DNA of 64,000 nucleotides, taken from assembly GCA_029782355.1 (NCBI GenBank), contig JAKOUY010000037.1, forward strand, positions 186,001 through 250,000, written 5' to 3'. Position 1 is the stretch's first letter. Each line of letters begins with the position of its first letter. Source of the stretch: Actinomycetes bacterium. GTDB lineage: Bacteria; Actinomycetota; Acidimicrobiia; Acidimicrobiales; Ilumatobacteraceae. Below are positions 1 to 7,783 of this stretch, piece after piece. Under the pieces are notes generated by a model, which was not told where the DNA came from, made no database searches, and was given only the letters and a program-made list of their open reading frames with translations. The position numbers and the translations under genes are program-made.

Positions 1-1015
1 AGATCGCCCCTTCCAGGGCGTACGCGGTGCTGCCGTCGGCCAGGGTCCAGGCCACCGTGGTCAACATGCCCTCGGTGGGCGGGGGGCAGCTCGACCCGAC
101 GTTCAGCAGGACGAAGCTGCCGGTCCCGTAGGTGTTCTTGGCCATGCCCGGCGTCAGGCAGGCCTGGCCGAACAGCGCGGCCTGCTGGTCGCCGGCGACG
201 CCGGAGATGGGGATCCCGGCCGGAACCCCGCAGGCCGCCGAGGTCAGCCCGAGTCGTCCGCTCGACGGGCGGACCTCGGCCAGGGCGTGCGCGGGGACGC
301 CGAACAGGTCGCACAGCTCGCCGGACCAGCGCAGCTCGCCGATGTCGTAGAGCATCGTCCGGCTGGCGTTGGTGGGGTCGGTGGCGTGCACCTCGCCGCC
401 CGTCAGGTTCCAGATCAGCCACGAGTCGACCGTGCCGAGGGCCAGCTCCGGGCCGGTGGGCAGGTCGCGGTGGCGCAGCATCCACTCGAACTTGCTGGCC
501 GTGAAGTACGGGTCGAGCACCAGCCCGGTGCGCGCCCGGACCACCGGGAGCAGGCCGAGGTCGTGCAACTCGGCGCAGCGCTCGGCCGTTCGCCGGTCTT
601 GCCAGACGATCGCCCGCCCGAAGGGTTGGCCGGTGCGGCGGTCCCAGGCCACGGCGGTCTCCCGCTGGTTGGTGATCCCGATGGCGGCGATCCGGCCCGG
701 CCCGACCTGGGCGGTGACGTCGTCGACGACGGCGTTCAGCGTGGCCACCACGGCCTGCCAGATCTCCCCGGCGTCGTGCTCGACCCAGCCGGGCTGCGGG
801 TAGTGCTGGGTGAACTCCTGGTAGCGGGCGGCCAGCTGGCCGCGGCCCGGAGCGATGGCCCGGGAGCGGACCCCGGTGGTGCCGGCGTCGATGGCGATCA
901 CGACGTCCGCTGTTGCCGGCTGCCCGGTGGCCGCGCCGGGTCCCGGCCGGCGCACCGTGCCGGGCACCTGGTCGCTCACCTCGTCGGACAGGACCTCGGT
1001 CACGTCGCCGCTCAC
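1..1015 (-). CDS. glpK: Glycerol kinase, C-terminus cut by the window edge
   Basis: FGGY-family kinase that phosphorylates glycerol to glycerol-3-phosphate in the cytoplasm. About 338 of the usual ~500 residues are visible; the C-terminal ATPase lobe lies beyond base 1. The phosphate-binding loop DAGTTG is at about residues 43-48, followed by TNQRET and WQDRRT, a TGLVLDPYF segment, and GVAGDQQAALFGQ with GTGSF further on, all GlpK hallmarks. The GTG at 1015 is chosen because TAGCGT lies exactly 7 bases upstream, as at other leaderless genes here, and no Shine-Dalgarno is seen. This start gives about 36 residues before the kinase fold. A GTG at 1024 is an alternative. Confidence 0.93.
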   Translation of the reverse strand, partial: MSGDVTEVLSDEVSDQVPGTVRRPGPGAATGQPATADVVIAIDAGTTGVRSRAIAPGRGQLAARYQEFTQHYPQPGWVEHDAGEIWQAVVATLNAVVDDVTAQVGPGRIAAIGITNQRETAVAWDRRTGQPFGRAIVWQDRRTAERCAELHDLGLLPVVRARTGLVLDPYFTASKFEWMLRHRDLPTGPELALGTVDSWLIWNLTGGEVHATDPTNASRTMLYDIGELRWSGELCDLFGVPAHALAEVRPSSGRLGLTSAACGVPAGIPISGVAGDQQAALFGQACLTPGMAKNTYGTGSFVLLNVGSSCPPPTEGMLTTVAWTLADGSTAYALEGAI

Positions 1016-1022
1016 ACCGAGC

Positions 1023-1028
1023 ACGCTA
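1023..1028 (-). promoter_or_regulatory. Predicted -10 hexamer of glpK (leaderless)
   Basis: TAGCGT read on the minus strand, followed by a 7-base spacer and the GTG at 1015. It fits the TANNNT-N6-8-start pattern seen at other genes in the window. No convincing -35 element was seen. Confidence 0.5.
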
Positions 1029-1123
1029 CTGGCCGGGTCCGCGGAGCACGTGGGTGACCTGGGGTGACGCGAGTCAACTGCCGAGACCGGGGGTCGGCGG
1101 TGGGGCGGGGCGCGGTCCGCCGG

Positions 1124-1495
1124 TCAGCGCCGCGAGCCGGGGGAGCGGGTTCCCTTGGGCGTCGTCCGCCGGGTCGGGGCCGGACCCGGCCGGTGCCCCG
1201 TCGCGGTGCCGGATGTCCGCCCGCTCCCGCCGCCGGCCGCGGCCCGCTTGGCCGCCTCCCGGGCCGCGGTCTCCGCCCGCAGCTGGCGCAGCGACTTGCG
1301 CTGGTAGCCGAACTTGGCCAGCACCGCACCCATCGCCACGTAGAACGACCCGCCGACCACCACGGCGATGGCGTTGGCCAGACGCTGCTCGGGCTTGGAG
1401 AGGGCCACGAGCACCGGCCCGGCGATGGCCGTCAGCAGGGCCCACTCGATGAGCAGACGCCGCCACGGGATCGGGCGGGAAGCATCCCACGCCAT
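1124..1495 (-). CDS. Small two-helix membrane protein of unknown function
   Basis: A 123-residue protein. Residues about 12-30 and 40-60 are hydrophobic and look like two transmembrane helices; the rest is a basic, Arg/Lys/Gly-rich cytoplasmic tail. I do not recognise a family. It begins 39 bases downstream of the phosphofructokinase stop on the same strand and is probably co-transcribed with it. The ATG at 1495 is the first start after that stop; no strong ribosome binding site is visible. It ends about 110 bases before glpK, which has its own promoter motif. Confidence 0.7.
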   Translation of the reverse strand: MAWDASRPIPWRRLLIEWALLTAIAGPVLVALSKPEQRLANAIAVVVGGSFYVAMGAVLAKFGYQRKSLRQLRAETAAREAAKRAAAGGGSGRTSGTATGHRPGPAPTRRTTPKGTRSPGSRR

Positions 1496-1534
1496 CGGCG
1501 ATCGTCCCCGGAACGGTCTTGGCTCGGCCGCCGG

Positions 1535-2854
1535 TCAGTGGGCCGGTCCGGTCGCCGCGCCGAGCGGCTGGCCGATCGAGGCGAGCATCTCGGTGAACCA
1601 CGGCTCGTCGACGTCGAAGTGCTTGCCGCCGGCAATGCGCTCGAACTCGATGGCCCGCAACTCGCCGCCGCGCTCGATGTCATGGCCGATCACCCCGGAC
1701 ACACCGGCCAGGGCCCGGTCGACGGCGAGTGCGGTCATCTCCTCGATCAGTGCCAGGTCGGCGGCGTTCGAGGCCGCCGAGCGGCTGAAGTAGCCGGACT
1801 TCTGGACCATGTGCTTCTGGGCGCCGAGGCGGGCGCTGAACTGCTTGGCGAACCACGAACCCGGGTTGATCGTGTCCAGCTTGACGTGGCCGAACGCATC
1901 GCGCTGGATCTGAGCGCCTTCGGCCTCCAGCTCGGCGATGACGTCCTCGACGCCGGCGCCCTCCGACAGGAAGATGTTCACCGAGCCGATCTCGTCCATG
2001 ATCGCCTTCAACCGCGCCGCCTCGGCGGCCAGATCGATGTGCAACTCGGGCACGTAGACCGCGTGGATCGACCACCGCTGCGGGGTCAGGCCGATCGAGG
2101 GCACCCACTGCTGCTCGGCGTGCCAGGCCAGGTACTTGCGGGCTGCCGCGGCGGTGAGCCACCCGCAGTTGCGACCCATCACCTCGTGGATGATCAGCAT
2201 CCGCGGGTTGGCGCCGTGCTCGGCGAGGATGTTGCGGGCGAACAGCGCAGTCTGCTCGGCGGCGGTGTCGGCGCCGAGGGTCTGGCGGATCGGCACGACG
2301 TCGTTGTCGATGGTCTTCGGCAGGCCGACGACGGTCAGGCCGTAGTCGTGGCGGGCGAGGAACGCCGCCAGGTCGGCCGCCGTCGTGTTGGTGTCGTCCC
2401 CACCGATGGTGTGCAGGACGTCGACGCCGTCGGCCTCGAGGCGCTCGGCGGCGACCCGCAGCGGGTCGTCTCCCTCGGACACGAGACCCTTCTTGACGCA
2501 GTCCTTGACGTTGGTCAGCTTGACCCGGCTGCTGCCGATCGGGCTCCCGCCGAAGCCGTACAGGCGGTCGATCGATACCCGCGCCGCCTGGTCGACCACG
2601 ATCGAGTCGCCCGCCAGCAGGCCGTGATAGCCGTGGCGGTAGGCGATGATCTCCACGTCCGGGGCCAGCTCGGTGTAGCGCCGGACCAACCCGGCGATGG
2701 CACTGGACAGGCATGGGGCGTAGCCGCCACCGGTCAGCAGGGCGACCCGCCGCACCGGCGACGACGCAGACGATGGTGACGACGATGGTGACGACGATGG
2801 TGACGACGCAGGTGACGGCGAGGACGTGGACGACGGCGACGACGAGGGGGCCAT
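1535..2854 (-). CDS. 6-phosphofructokinase, pyrophosphate-type
   Basis: Phosphorylates fructose-6-phosphate in glycolysis. The phosphoryl donor is inferred to be pyrophosphate because the second glycine-rich motif reads GGDD (about 151-154) rather than the GGDG of ATP-dependent enzymes. PKTIDND is at about 179-185 and MGRNCGWL follows. The predicted 439 residues begin with about 33 Ser/Pro residues encoded by a 12-bp tandem repeat, before the core starting RRVALLTGGG. The ATG at 2854 is chosen because TAGCAT lies exactly 7 bases upstream. An ATG at 2863 lies inside that hexamer, and a GTG at 2755 would remove the whole tail. Confidence 0.92.
   Translation of the reverse strand: MAPSSSPSSTSSPSPASSPSSSPSSSPSSASSPVRRVALLTGGGYAPCLSSAIAGLVRRYTELAPDVEIIAYRHGYHGLLAGDSIVVDQAARVSIDRLYGFGGSPIGSSRVKLTNVKDCVKKGLVSEGDDPLRVAAERLEADGVDVLHTIGGDDTNTTAADLAAFLARHDYGLTVVGLPKTIDNDVVPIRQTLGADTAAEQTALFARNILAEHGANPRMLIIHEVMGRNCGWLTAAAARKYLAWHAEQQWVPSIGLTPQRWSIHAVYVPELHIDLAAEAARLKAIMDEIGSVNIFLSEGAGVEDVIAELEAEGAQIQRDAFGHVKLDTINPGSWFAKQFSARLGAQKHMVQKSGYFSRSAASNAADLALIEEMTALAVDRALAGVSGVIGHDIERGGELRAIEFERIAGGKHFDVDEPWFTEMLASIGQPLGAATGPAH
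2769..2816. repeat. 12-bp tandem repeat in the 5' end of the phosphofructokinase gene
   Basis: Three perfect copies of gacgatggtgac (2769-2804) and a fourth with two mismatches (2805-2816). On the minus strand they encode part of a Ser/Pro-rich N-terminal tail. The unit is a multiple of three, so copy-number change would keep the reading frame. Confidence 0.9.
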
Positions 2855-2861
2855 GGCGGCC

Positions 2862-2867
2862 ATGCTA
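2862..2867 (-). promoter_or_regulatory. Predicted -10 hexamer of the phosphofructokinase gene (leaderless)
   Basis: TAGCAT on the minus strand, 7 bases before the ATG at 2854, inside the 44-base gap after the GerMN lipoprotein gene. It suggests a separate transcript for the kinase. Confidence 0.5.
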
Positions 2868-2898
2868 GGAGATGGGGCTCGCGCCGGGAGCGGGCCGG

Positions 2899-3534
2899 TC
2901 ACGCCGATGGGCCGGCCGTCGCCGGGTAGTCGGGCTGGCTCGACTCCACCAGACCGGGGAAGTCGAAGCGGGTCAGCGGATCGCTGCGCAGCTCGCCCGA
3001 TCCGTCCGGCCACTCGGTGGCCTGCCCCTCGACCAGGAGCCGGACCGAGCGCACCGTGGGGATCTCGGTCATGGTCAGCACCACCTGGGCCACGGCGTCG
3101 ATCAATGTCTCACCCGTGAGCTGATCGAGGGCCCCGGACAGGTCGACGTCGGCGACGCCGCCGCCGAGGCGCACGCCGCGCAGCTTGGTGCCGGCGGGCA
3201 GCGCCGTGCTCAACTGCGCCGCCTGCTCGCCGGCGTTGGGTCCGCCGAGCAACGCGGTGAGCAGGTCGGTGGGGGTCTCGTCGACGTCGCGGGTCACCGC
3301 CCGCAGCTGCCCCGGTGCCCCGGCCTGGCCGGGCAGGACCAGGTAGATGCGCGACGACCCGCTGGTGGCCCCGGCGACGTTGGCGTCCACCAGCAGGTCG
3401 CGCCGGGCGGCCCCGGTGATGTCCCGCGGGGCGTCGTCGGTGGGCACGCCGCACCCGGCCAGGATCGCCGCCACGGCGAACAGCCAGCCGCGAGTGGTCA
3501 TGCGGAACCGACGGGTGGAGCGAGGGCCGGTCAT
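2899..3534 (-). CDS. GerMN-domain lipoprotein of an MtrAB-type locus
   Basis: Predicted 211-residue exported lipoprotein. A short basic N-terminus and hydrophobic stretch end in the lipobox LAGC at about 25-28, so Cys28 would be lipidated. Residues about 50-150 resemble the GerMN sporulation/germination domain, including a DETPTDLLTALLGGP segment. The ATG at 3534 overlaps the sensor-kinase stop (ATGA). In mycobacteria the same position is held by LpqB, which modulates MtrAB, but LpqB is near 580 residues with a C-terminal beta-propeller. This protein keeps only the GerMN part. A role in sensing by the neighbouring kinase is inferred from context. Confidence 0.83.
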   Translation of the reverse strand: MTGPRSTRRFRMTTRGWLFAVAAILAGCGVPTDDAPRDITGAARRDLLVDANVAGATSGSSRIYLVLPGQAGAPGQLRAVTRDVDETPTDLLTALLGGPNAGEQAAQLSTALPAGTKLRGVRLGGGVADVDLSGALDQLTGETLIDAVAQVVLTMTEIPTVRSVRLLVEGQATEWPDGSGELRSDPLTRFDFPGLVESSQPDYPATAGPSA

Positions 3535-4997
3535 GGTTCCAACTCCTCGGCCGGGAGCTCGATGACGAACCGGGCGCCGGGGGCACCGTCGCCGCGGTCC
3601 TCGACCCACACCCGCCCACCGTGCATGCGGATGTGCTCGTCGACCAGGGCCAGCCCGAGGCCGGCACCATCGCTGGTCGCTCGCCGCCCGGCCATCGCCC
3701 CGCGGGCGAAGCGCTCGAACACCAAGGCCCGCTCCTCGGCCGGCACCCCCGGACCGTGATCCTCGACGGCGATGCGGACGTGCCCGGGCGAGACCCGGCG
3801 GCCACCGTGGGCCATCGCCTCGCCGTCGTCGATGTCCGGGCAGTCGACGGTGACCGCGGCGTCGCCACCGCCGTGGTTGCGGGCGTTGTCGATCAGGTTG
3901 GCGACGACCCGGGCCAGGCGGCGGCGATCGCCCTGGATCAGCAGGGCCTCGGCCGCCGGGGCGACGCGGACCGGGGTCGCCGGGGCCGACGACACGGCCA
4001 CCGCCTGGCGGACGAACTCGGCGACGAGCAGCTCCTCGAGGTTGAGGCGGATGGCGCCGGCGTCGAACCGGCTGATCTCCAGCAGGTCCTCGACCAGACC
4101 CTGGAAGCGGGTCACGTCGGCCACCAGCAGGTCGAGCGCGGCCTGGGCCCGTTCCGGCATCTCCTCCCGGCGGGCCTGCATGACCTCGACGCTGGCGGCC
4201 AGGGTCATCAGCGGGGAGCGCAGCTCGTGGCTGACGTCGCTGGCGAAGCGCCCCTCCCGCTCCACCTTGGCCTGCAGGGTGGCGGCCATCTCGTTGAACG
4301 CCGTCGTCAGGGCGCGCAGGTCCTGGTCCTCGGGTGGCTCGAGGCGGGTGTCGAGCCGCCCGGCCCCGAACGCCCGGGCGGCGCGGGCCGCGTCGGCCAG
4401 CGGGCGCACCGCTCGCCCGGCGGCCAGGGCCCCGAGGAACCCCCCGATCATCGTGGTGATCATCCCGCCGAACAGCAGGCTGAGCCGCACGGTGTTCAGC
4501 GTGCCGGCGCTGTCGGCGAGGTCGATGAACTCGAAGTAGGCACCGTTGGCCACCGTCAGCGGGATGCCGATGACCAGTACGGGCGTGCCGCCGATGCTGG
4601 TGGTCATCCGCGACGGAGTGCCTTCGTCGATCACCCGCTGGCGCAGCGCCAGCGGGATCGTGTCCTGGGTGAACCGGTTCGAGCTGCGCGCCCAGTCGCC
4701 GCGGACGAACGCCACCGAGCGGTTCAGCCCGAGGGCGCGCAGCTTGGCGATCACCGAGGAGGCGTTGGCCGACGCGGCGAGCAGCTCGTTCTGGGCGACC
4801 TGGGCGTTGCGGTAGGCCTGATCGACGCCACTGCGGTCGCGCTGGTTGAGCAGGCTGCTCCGGCTGAACGAGTAGGCCGTGGCGGCCAGGAACCCGGACA
4901 GCAGCAGGGCGCCGAGGGAGAAGACCAGGATCATCCGGGTCCGCAGGCCGAGGCGGCGGGGCCGCCAGCCGGCCAGACGATCGCGCCAGCGGTTCAC
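3531..4997 (-). CDS. mtrB: MtrB-like sensor histidine kinase
   Basis: Membrane sensor kinase, 488 residues from the chosen start. Transmembrane helix 1 is at about 22-45 and helix 2 at about 170-195, enclosing an extracytoplasmic sensor region of about 125 residues. A HAMP linker follows, then the H-box SDVSHELRSP with phospho-acceptor His257, the N-box NLIDNARNHG, and the G-boxes EDHGPGVP and GAGLGLAL. The GTG at 4997 is chosen because upstream open sequence in this frame is antiphase to the mtrA 3' end. It follows mtrA by 64 bases and overlaps the lipoprotein gene. Orthology to MtrB rests on this mtrA-mtrB-lipoprotein order. Confidence 0.92.
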   Translation of the reverse strand: MNRWRDRLAGWRPRRLGLRTRMILVFSLGALLLSGFLAATAYSFSRSSLLNQRDRSGVDQAYRNAQVAQNELLAASANASSVIAKLRALGLNRSVAFVRGDWARSSNRFTQDTIPLALRQRVIDEGTPSRMTTSIGGTPVLVIGIPLTVANGAYFEFIDLADSAGTLNTVRLSLLFGGMITTMIGGFLGALAAGRAVRPLADAARAARAFGAGRLDTRLEPPEDQDLRALTTAFNEMAATLQAKVEREGRFASDVSHELRSPLMTLAASVEVMQARREEMPERAQAALDLLVADVTRFQGLVEDLLEISRFDAGAIRLNLEELLVAEFVRQAVAVSSAPATPVRVAPAAEALLIQGDRRRLARVVANLIDNARNHGGGDAAVTVDCPDIDDGEAMAHGGRRVSPGHVRIAVEDHGPGVPAEERALVFERFARGAMAGRRATSDGAGLGLALVDEHIRMHGGRVWVEDRGDGAPGARFVIELPAEELEP

Positions 4998-5061
4998 GGT
5001 CGGGGGTCGGTGGCCGGGCTCGGCGCCGGGCTCTCGGTGGCGCGCACTCGGCCGGCTCGGC

Positions 5062-5748
5062 TCAGGACTGCAGGCGGTAGCCGAGACCGCGCACGGTGAC
5101 GACGTGGCGCGGGTTGGCCGGGTCGGACTCCACCTTGGTGCGCAACCGGCGGACGTGGACGTCGACCAGGCGACCGTCACCGAAGTAGTCGTAGCCCCAC
5201 ACCTTGTCGAGCAGCGCCTCACGAGAGAACACCCGGCCGGGGTTCTGGGCCAGCTCGCACAGCAGGCGGAACTCGGTCTTGGTCAGGTGCAACTCGGCGC
5301 CGGCGCGGGTCACCTTGCCCTCGTCGGGCACGATCTCCAGCTCGCCGAACACCAGCCGGGCGTGGGTCGGGCTGGCCGGGCGGACCCGGCGCAGCAGCGC
5401 CCGGATCCGGGCGGAGAGCTCCTTGGGGGCGAACGGCTTGGTCAGGTAGTCGTCGGCGCCGGCCTCCAGCCCGGCGACCACGTCGTGGGTGTCGTTGCGC
5501 GCCGTGACCATGATGATCGGGACCGCCGAGTGGCGCCGCAGCGTGCGGCACAGTTCGAACCCGTCCATGCCGGGCAGCATGATGTCGATCAGCACGACGT
5601 CGGGGTTGACCCGGTGGAAGGCCTCGATCGCCTCCTCCCCGCTGGCGGCGACCTCGACCGACCAGCCCTCGTCCTCGAGGGCCAGCTTGACGGCGGCGCG
5701 GATCCGCTCGTCGTCCTCCACCGAGAGAATCCGAGTACCCACGCTCAC
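5062..5748 (-). CDS. mtrA: MtrA-like OmpR-family response regulator
   Basis: DNA-binding response regulator of 228 residues. The receiver domain has acidic residues EDD at 11-13, the phosphorylation site Asp55 in LIDIMLPG, and Lys104 in LTKPFAP. The C-terminal winged helix ends with VDVHVRRLRTK and TVRGLGY, typical of OmpR/PhoB effectors. The GTG at 5748 overlaps the stop of the inositol-phosphatase gene (GTGA). MtrA controls cell-wall and division genes in mycobacteria; a similar role here is inferred from the adjacent kinase and GerMN lipoprotein. PhoP- or RegX-type names cannot be excluded from sequence alone. Confidence 0.93.
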   Translation of the reverse strand: MSVGTRILSVEDDERIRAAVKLALEDEGWSVEVAASGEEAIEAFHRVNPDVVLIDIMLPGMDGFELCRTLRRHSAVPIIMVTARNDTHDVVAGLEAGADDYLTKPFAPKELSARIRALLRRVRPASPTHARLVFGELEIVPDEGKVTRAGAELHLTKTEFRLLCELAQNPGRVFSREALLDKVWGYDYFGDGRLVDVHVRRLRTKVESDPANPRHVVTVRGLGYRLQS

Positions 5749-6554
5749 AGTGTGCCAGGAACGTCATCGGCGCGGGACGTGGCCTCGGCCAGCAGCCGCT
5801 GGAGGTCGTCGTACACGCCGGGCGCCGCGGCGACGACGCTGTCCGGGCGGAGCGGCCCGCCACCCACGGCGCCGAGCCGGCAGCCGGCCTCGGCGGCGAT
5901 CAACGAACCGGCGGCCATGTCCCACGGCGACAGCCCGACCTCGTAGTACGCGTCGACCCGCCCGCAGGCCGCGTAGCACAGGTCGGTGCTGGCCGCCCCG
6001 AGCCGGCGGATGTCGCGCACCCGCGGCAGCAGGTGGGCGACGACGGCCAGCTGGGTGCGACGCCGCTCCGGCCGGTAGCCGAACCCCGTGGCGACCAGGG
6101 CCAGCTCGAGGCGCGACTCGGTGGCGCAGCGGATCGGCTGGCCGTTGCGCGTCGCCCCGCCACCGCGGCGGGCGGCGAACAGCTCGTCGGTGGCGGGCAC
6201 GTACACCGCCCCGGCCAGGGATCCCGAGGGGTCGGTGGCGGCCACGCTGACCGCGTAGCCGGGCAGGTCGTAGACGAAGTTGGTGGTGCCGTCGATGGGA
6301 TCGATGACCCAGTCGATCCCGGTGGTGCCGCGCACCGCCGAGCCCTCCTCGGCGACGATGCCGTCGTGCGGACGTCGCCGAGCCAGCTCGCCGACGAGCA
6401 GGGCCTCGGCGGCCCGGTCCCACTCGGTCGCCACGTCGGTGGCCGTCGACTTCGTCCGGGCGTCGTGGACGCCCTGGCGGCGACCGTCGCGCACGAACCG
6501 CCCGGCGGTGGTGGCCAACTCGACCGCCAACTCGAGCAGGGTCGCGTCGCTCAC
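5745..6554 (-). CDS. Inositol monophosphatase family protein
   Basis: Mg-dependent, Li-sensitive-type sugar phosphatase of 269 residues. Metal ligands are visible as EE (about 69-70) and DPIDGTTNF (about 85-93), with the second signature SPWDMAAG near 220. It probably dephosphorylates myo-inositol-1-phosphate, but the family also hydrolyses PAP, fructose-1,6-bisphosphate and histidinol phosphate, so the substrate is open. The GTG at 6554 overlaps the stop of the upstream membrane-protein gene, and its own stop overlaps mtrA. This makes a tightly coupled unit with the two-component system. Confidence 0.9.
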   Translation of the reverse strand: MSDATLLELAVELATTAGRFVRDGRRQGVHDARTKSTATDVATEWDRAAEALLVGELARRRPHDGIVAEEGSAVRGTTGIDWVIDPIDGTTNFVYDLPGYAVSVAATDPSGSLAGAVYVPATDELFAARRGGGATRNGQPIRCATESRLELALVATGFGYRPERRRTQLAVVAHLLPRVRDIRRLGAASTDLCYAACGRVDAYYEVGLSPWDMAAGSLIAAEAGCRLGAVGGGPLRPDSVVAAAPGVYDDLQRLLAEATSRADDVPGTL

Positions 6555-6871
6555 GGGCGCCGCTTCCGGACCGGAACCTCGAGCTCGCGCCACTCGCCCA
6601 CGGCGCGCAGGACCAGGACGGCGACCACCGCCATGCCGAGCGCGGTGACCACCGCGCCGACCAGTGCCCCGACCCCCCGCTGCACCGCGCAGCCACCGCT
6701 GCACTGCAGTCGCACCAGGGTGTAGCCGATGGTCCCGCCGGCGAGGCCGGCCAGCAGGATGGCGGCGAACGCCACGGCTCGCGCCGCCGAGGAGGGCAGG
6801 GCCGACAGTGGGCGGTGCTCGGCAGGCCGGGCATCGCCGCCGGCGGGGTGCTGCGCAGCCGGCTCGTCCAT
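6551..6871 (-). CDS. Small membrane protein leading the IMPase-mtrAB operon
   Basis: A 106-residue protein. The N-terminal ~30 residues are polar. Two hydrophobic helices follow at about 32-52 and 65-88, the second after a CSGGC motif whose cysteines could pair outside the membrane. The C-terminus is short and basic. I do not recognise a family. The stop overlaps the IMPase GTG. The ATG at 6871 is chosen because the longer open frame upstream is antisense to pmt and dinB, and TACGCT lies 9 bases upstream. Function is unknown; a link to the two-component system is only suggested by coupling. Confidence 0.7.
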   Translation of the reverse strand: MDEPAAQHPAGGDARPAEHRPLSALPSSAARAVAFAAILLAGLAGGTIGYTLVRLQCSGGCAVQRGVGALVGAVVTALGMAVVAVLVLRAVGEWRELEVPVRKRRP

Positions 6872-6880
6872 CGCCGTGGC

Positions 6881-6886
6881 AGCGTA
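6881..6886 (-). promoter_or_regulatory. Possible -10 hexamer of the IMPase-mtrAB operon
   Basis: TACGCT on the minus strand, 9 bases before the ATG at 6871. The spacer is slightly longer than the 6-8 bases seen elsewhere. It shares the 150-base divergent intergenic region with the pmt promoter. Confidence 0.35.
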
Positions 6887-7008
6887 GCTGGCGGCCTCGG
6901 CGAGGAGCCGGTGGCGGGACCCGCCAGGCCGTCCCGCTGGCTGGCGCCCGGCGCCCGGCGCCCCGCCGACTGCACCGGACCGCGGCGGAGCCGTTCGAAC
7001 CCGCTCGG

Positions 7009-7014
7009 TAGGCT
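7009..7014 (+). promoter_or_regulatory. Predicted -10 hexamer of pmt (leaderless)
   Basis: TAGGCT followed by exactly 7 bases and the ATG at 7022. No Shine-Dalgarno sequence is present between them. Confidence 0.55.
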
Positions 7015-7021
7015 GACGCCG

Positions 7022-7759
7022 ATGCGCGCAACCGTGGTGGTCCCGACGTACAACGAGTCGGCCAACCTCCCCGCACTGGTCGATCAGGTGCGTGCCGCCG
7101 TCCCCGGGATCCGCATGCTGATCGTCGACGACGGGAGCCCGGACGGCACCGCCGATCTCGCCGAGCAGCTCGGACGGGAACGCGGCGGGATCGACGTGCT
7201 CCGGCGAACGTCGAAGGACGGCCTCGGCGCGGCGTATCGGGCCGGCCTGCGCCGGGCGATCGACGACGGTGCCGAGCTGTGCGTGCAGATGGATGCCGAC
7301 CTGTCCCACCCACCCTCGGCGCTCCCGGGCATGCTGGCCATCGCCGAGCACGACATCGACCTGGTGATCGGCAGCCGCTACGTGCCCGGGGGGCGCACGG
7401 TCGACTGGCCGTACACCCGCCGGCTGCTGTCCCGCTGGGGCAACCGGTACGCCTCCGGCGTGCTGGGGTTGGCGGTCAACGACGCCACCGCCGGCTACCG
7501 GGTGTACCGCACGAGCATCCTCACCCGGATGCAGTTCGAGACGGTGCAGGCCAATGGGTACGGGTTCCAGGTGGAGATGACCTACCGGTTGATCAACGCC
7601 GGAGGCAGCGTCGTGGAGTACCCGATCGCCTTCCGCGACCGCACCGCCGGTCAGTCGAAGATGTCCGGCGGGATCATCCGGGAGGCGTTCGGGCTGGTGC
7701 TCAAGCTGCGCGCCGAGCACTGGCGGCGGCGCCATGAGCGCCGCAGCCAGGGCGGCTGA
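7022..7759 (+). CDS. Polyprenol-phosphate mannosyltransferase (GT2)
   Basis: Cytoplasmic-face glycosyltransferase that moves mannose from GDP-mannose to polyprenyl phosphate, feeding lipoglycan and protein mannosylation. The 245-residue GT-A domain starts VVVPTYNESANL, has VDDGSPDGT at about 36-43, and the metal/nucleotide motif DADLSHPP at 91-98. FRDRTAGQSKMS near the C-terminus is typical of DPM1/Ppm1 proteins. It has no C-terminal membrane domain, so any membrane anchor or Lnt-like partner must be encoded elsewhere. dinB begins 24 bases downstream, probably on the same transcript. Related GT2 activities such as glucosyl transfer cannot be ruled out. Confidence 0.88.
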   Translation: MRATVVVPTYNESANLPALVDQVRAAVPGIRMLIVDDGSPDGTADLAEQLGRERGGIDVLRRTSKDGLGAAYRAGLRRAIDDGAELCVQMDADLSHPPSALPGMLAIAEHDIDLVIGSRYVPGGRTVDWPYTRRLLSRWGNRYASGVLGLAVNDATAGYRVYRTSILTRMQFETVQANGYGFQVEMTYRLINAGGSVVEYPIAFRDRTAGQSKMSGGIIREAFGLVLKLRAEHWRRRHERRSQGG

Positions 7760-7783
7760 CGCCCGGCGGGACGCGTCGCCACC

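Noticed and set aside
4998-5222. N-terminal extension of the MtrB-like kinase from an ATG at 5222
   Set aside because: It overlaps the mtrA DNA-binding domain in another frame, and its product is Ser/Thr/Arg-rich noise. The GTG at 4997 gives a normal kinase.
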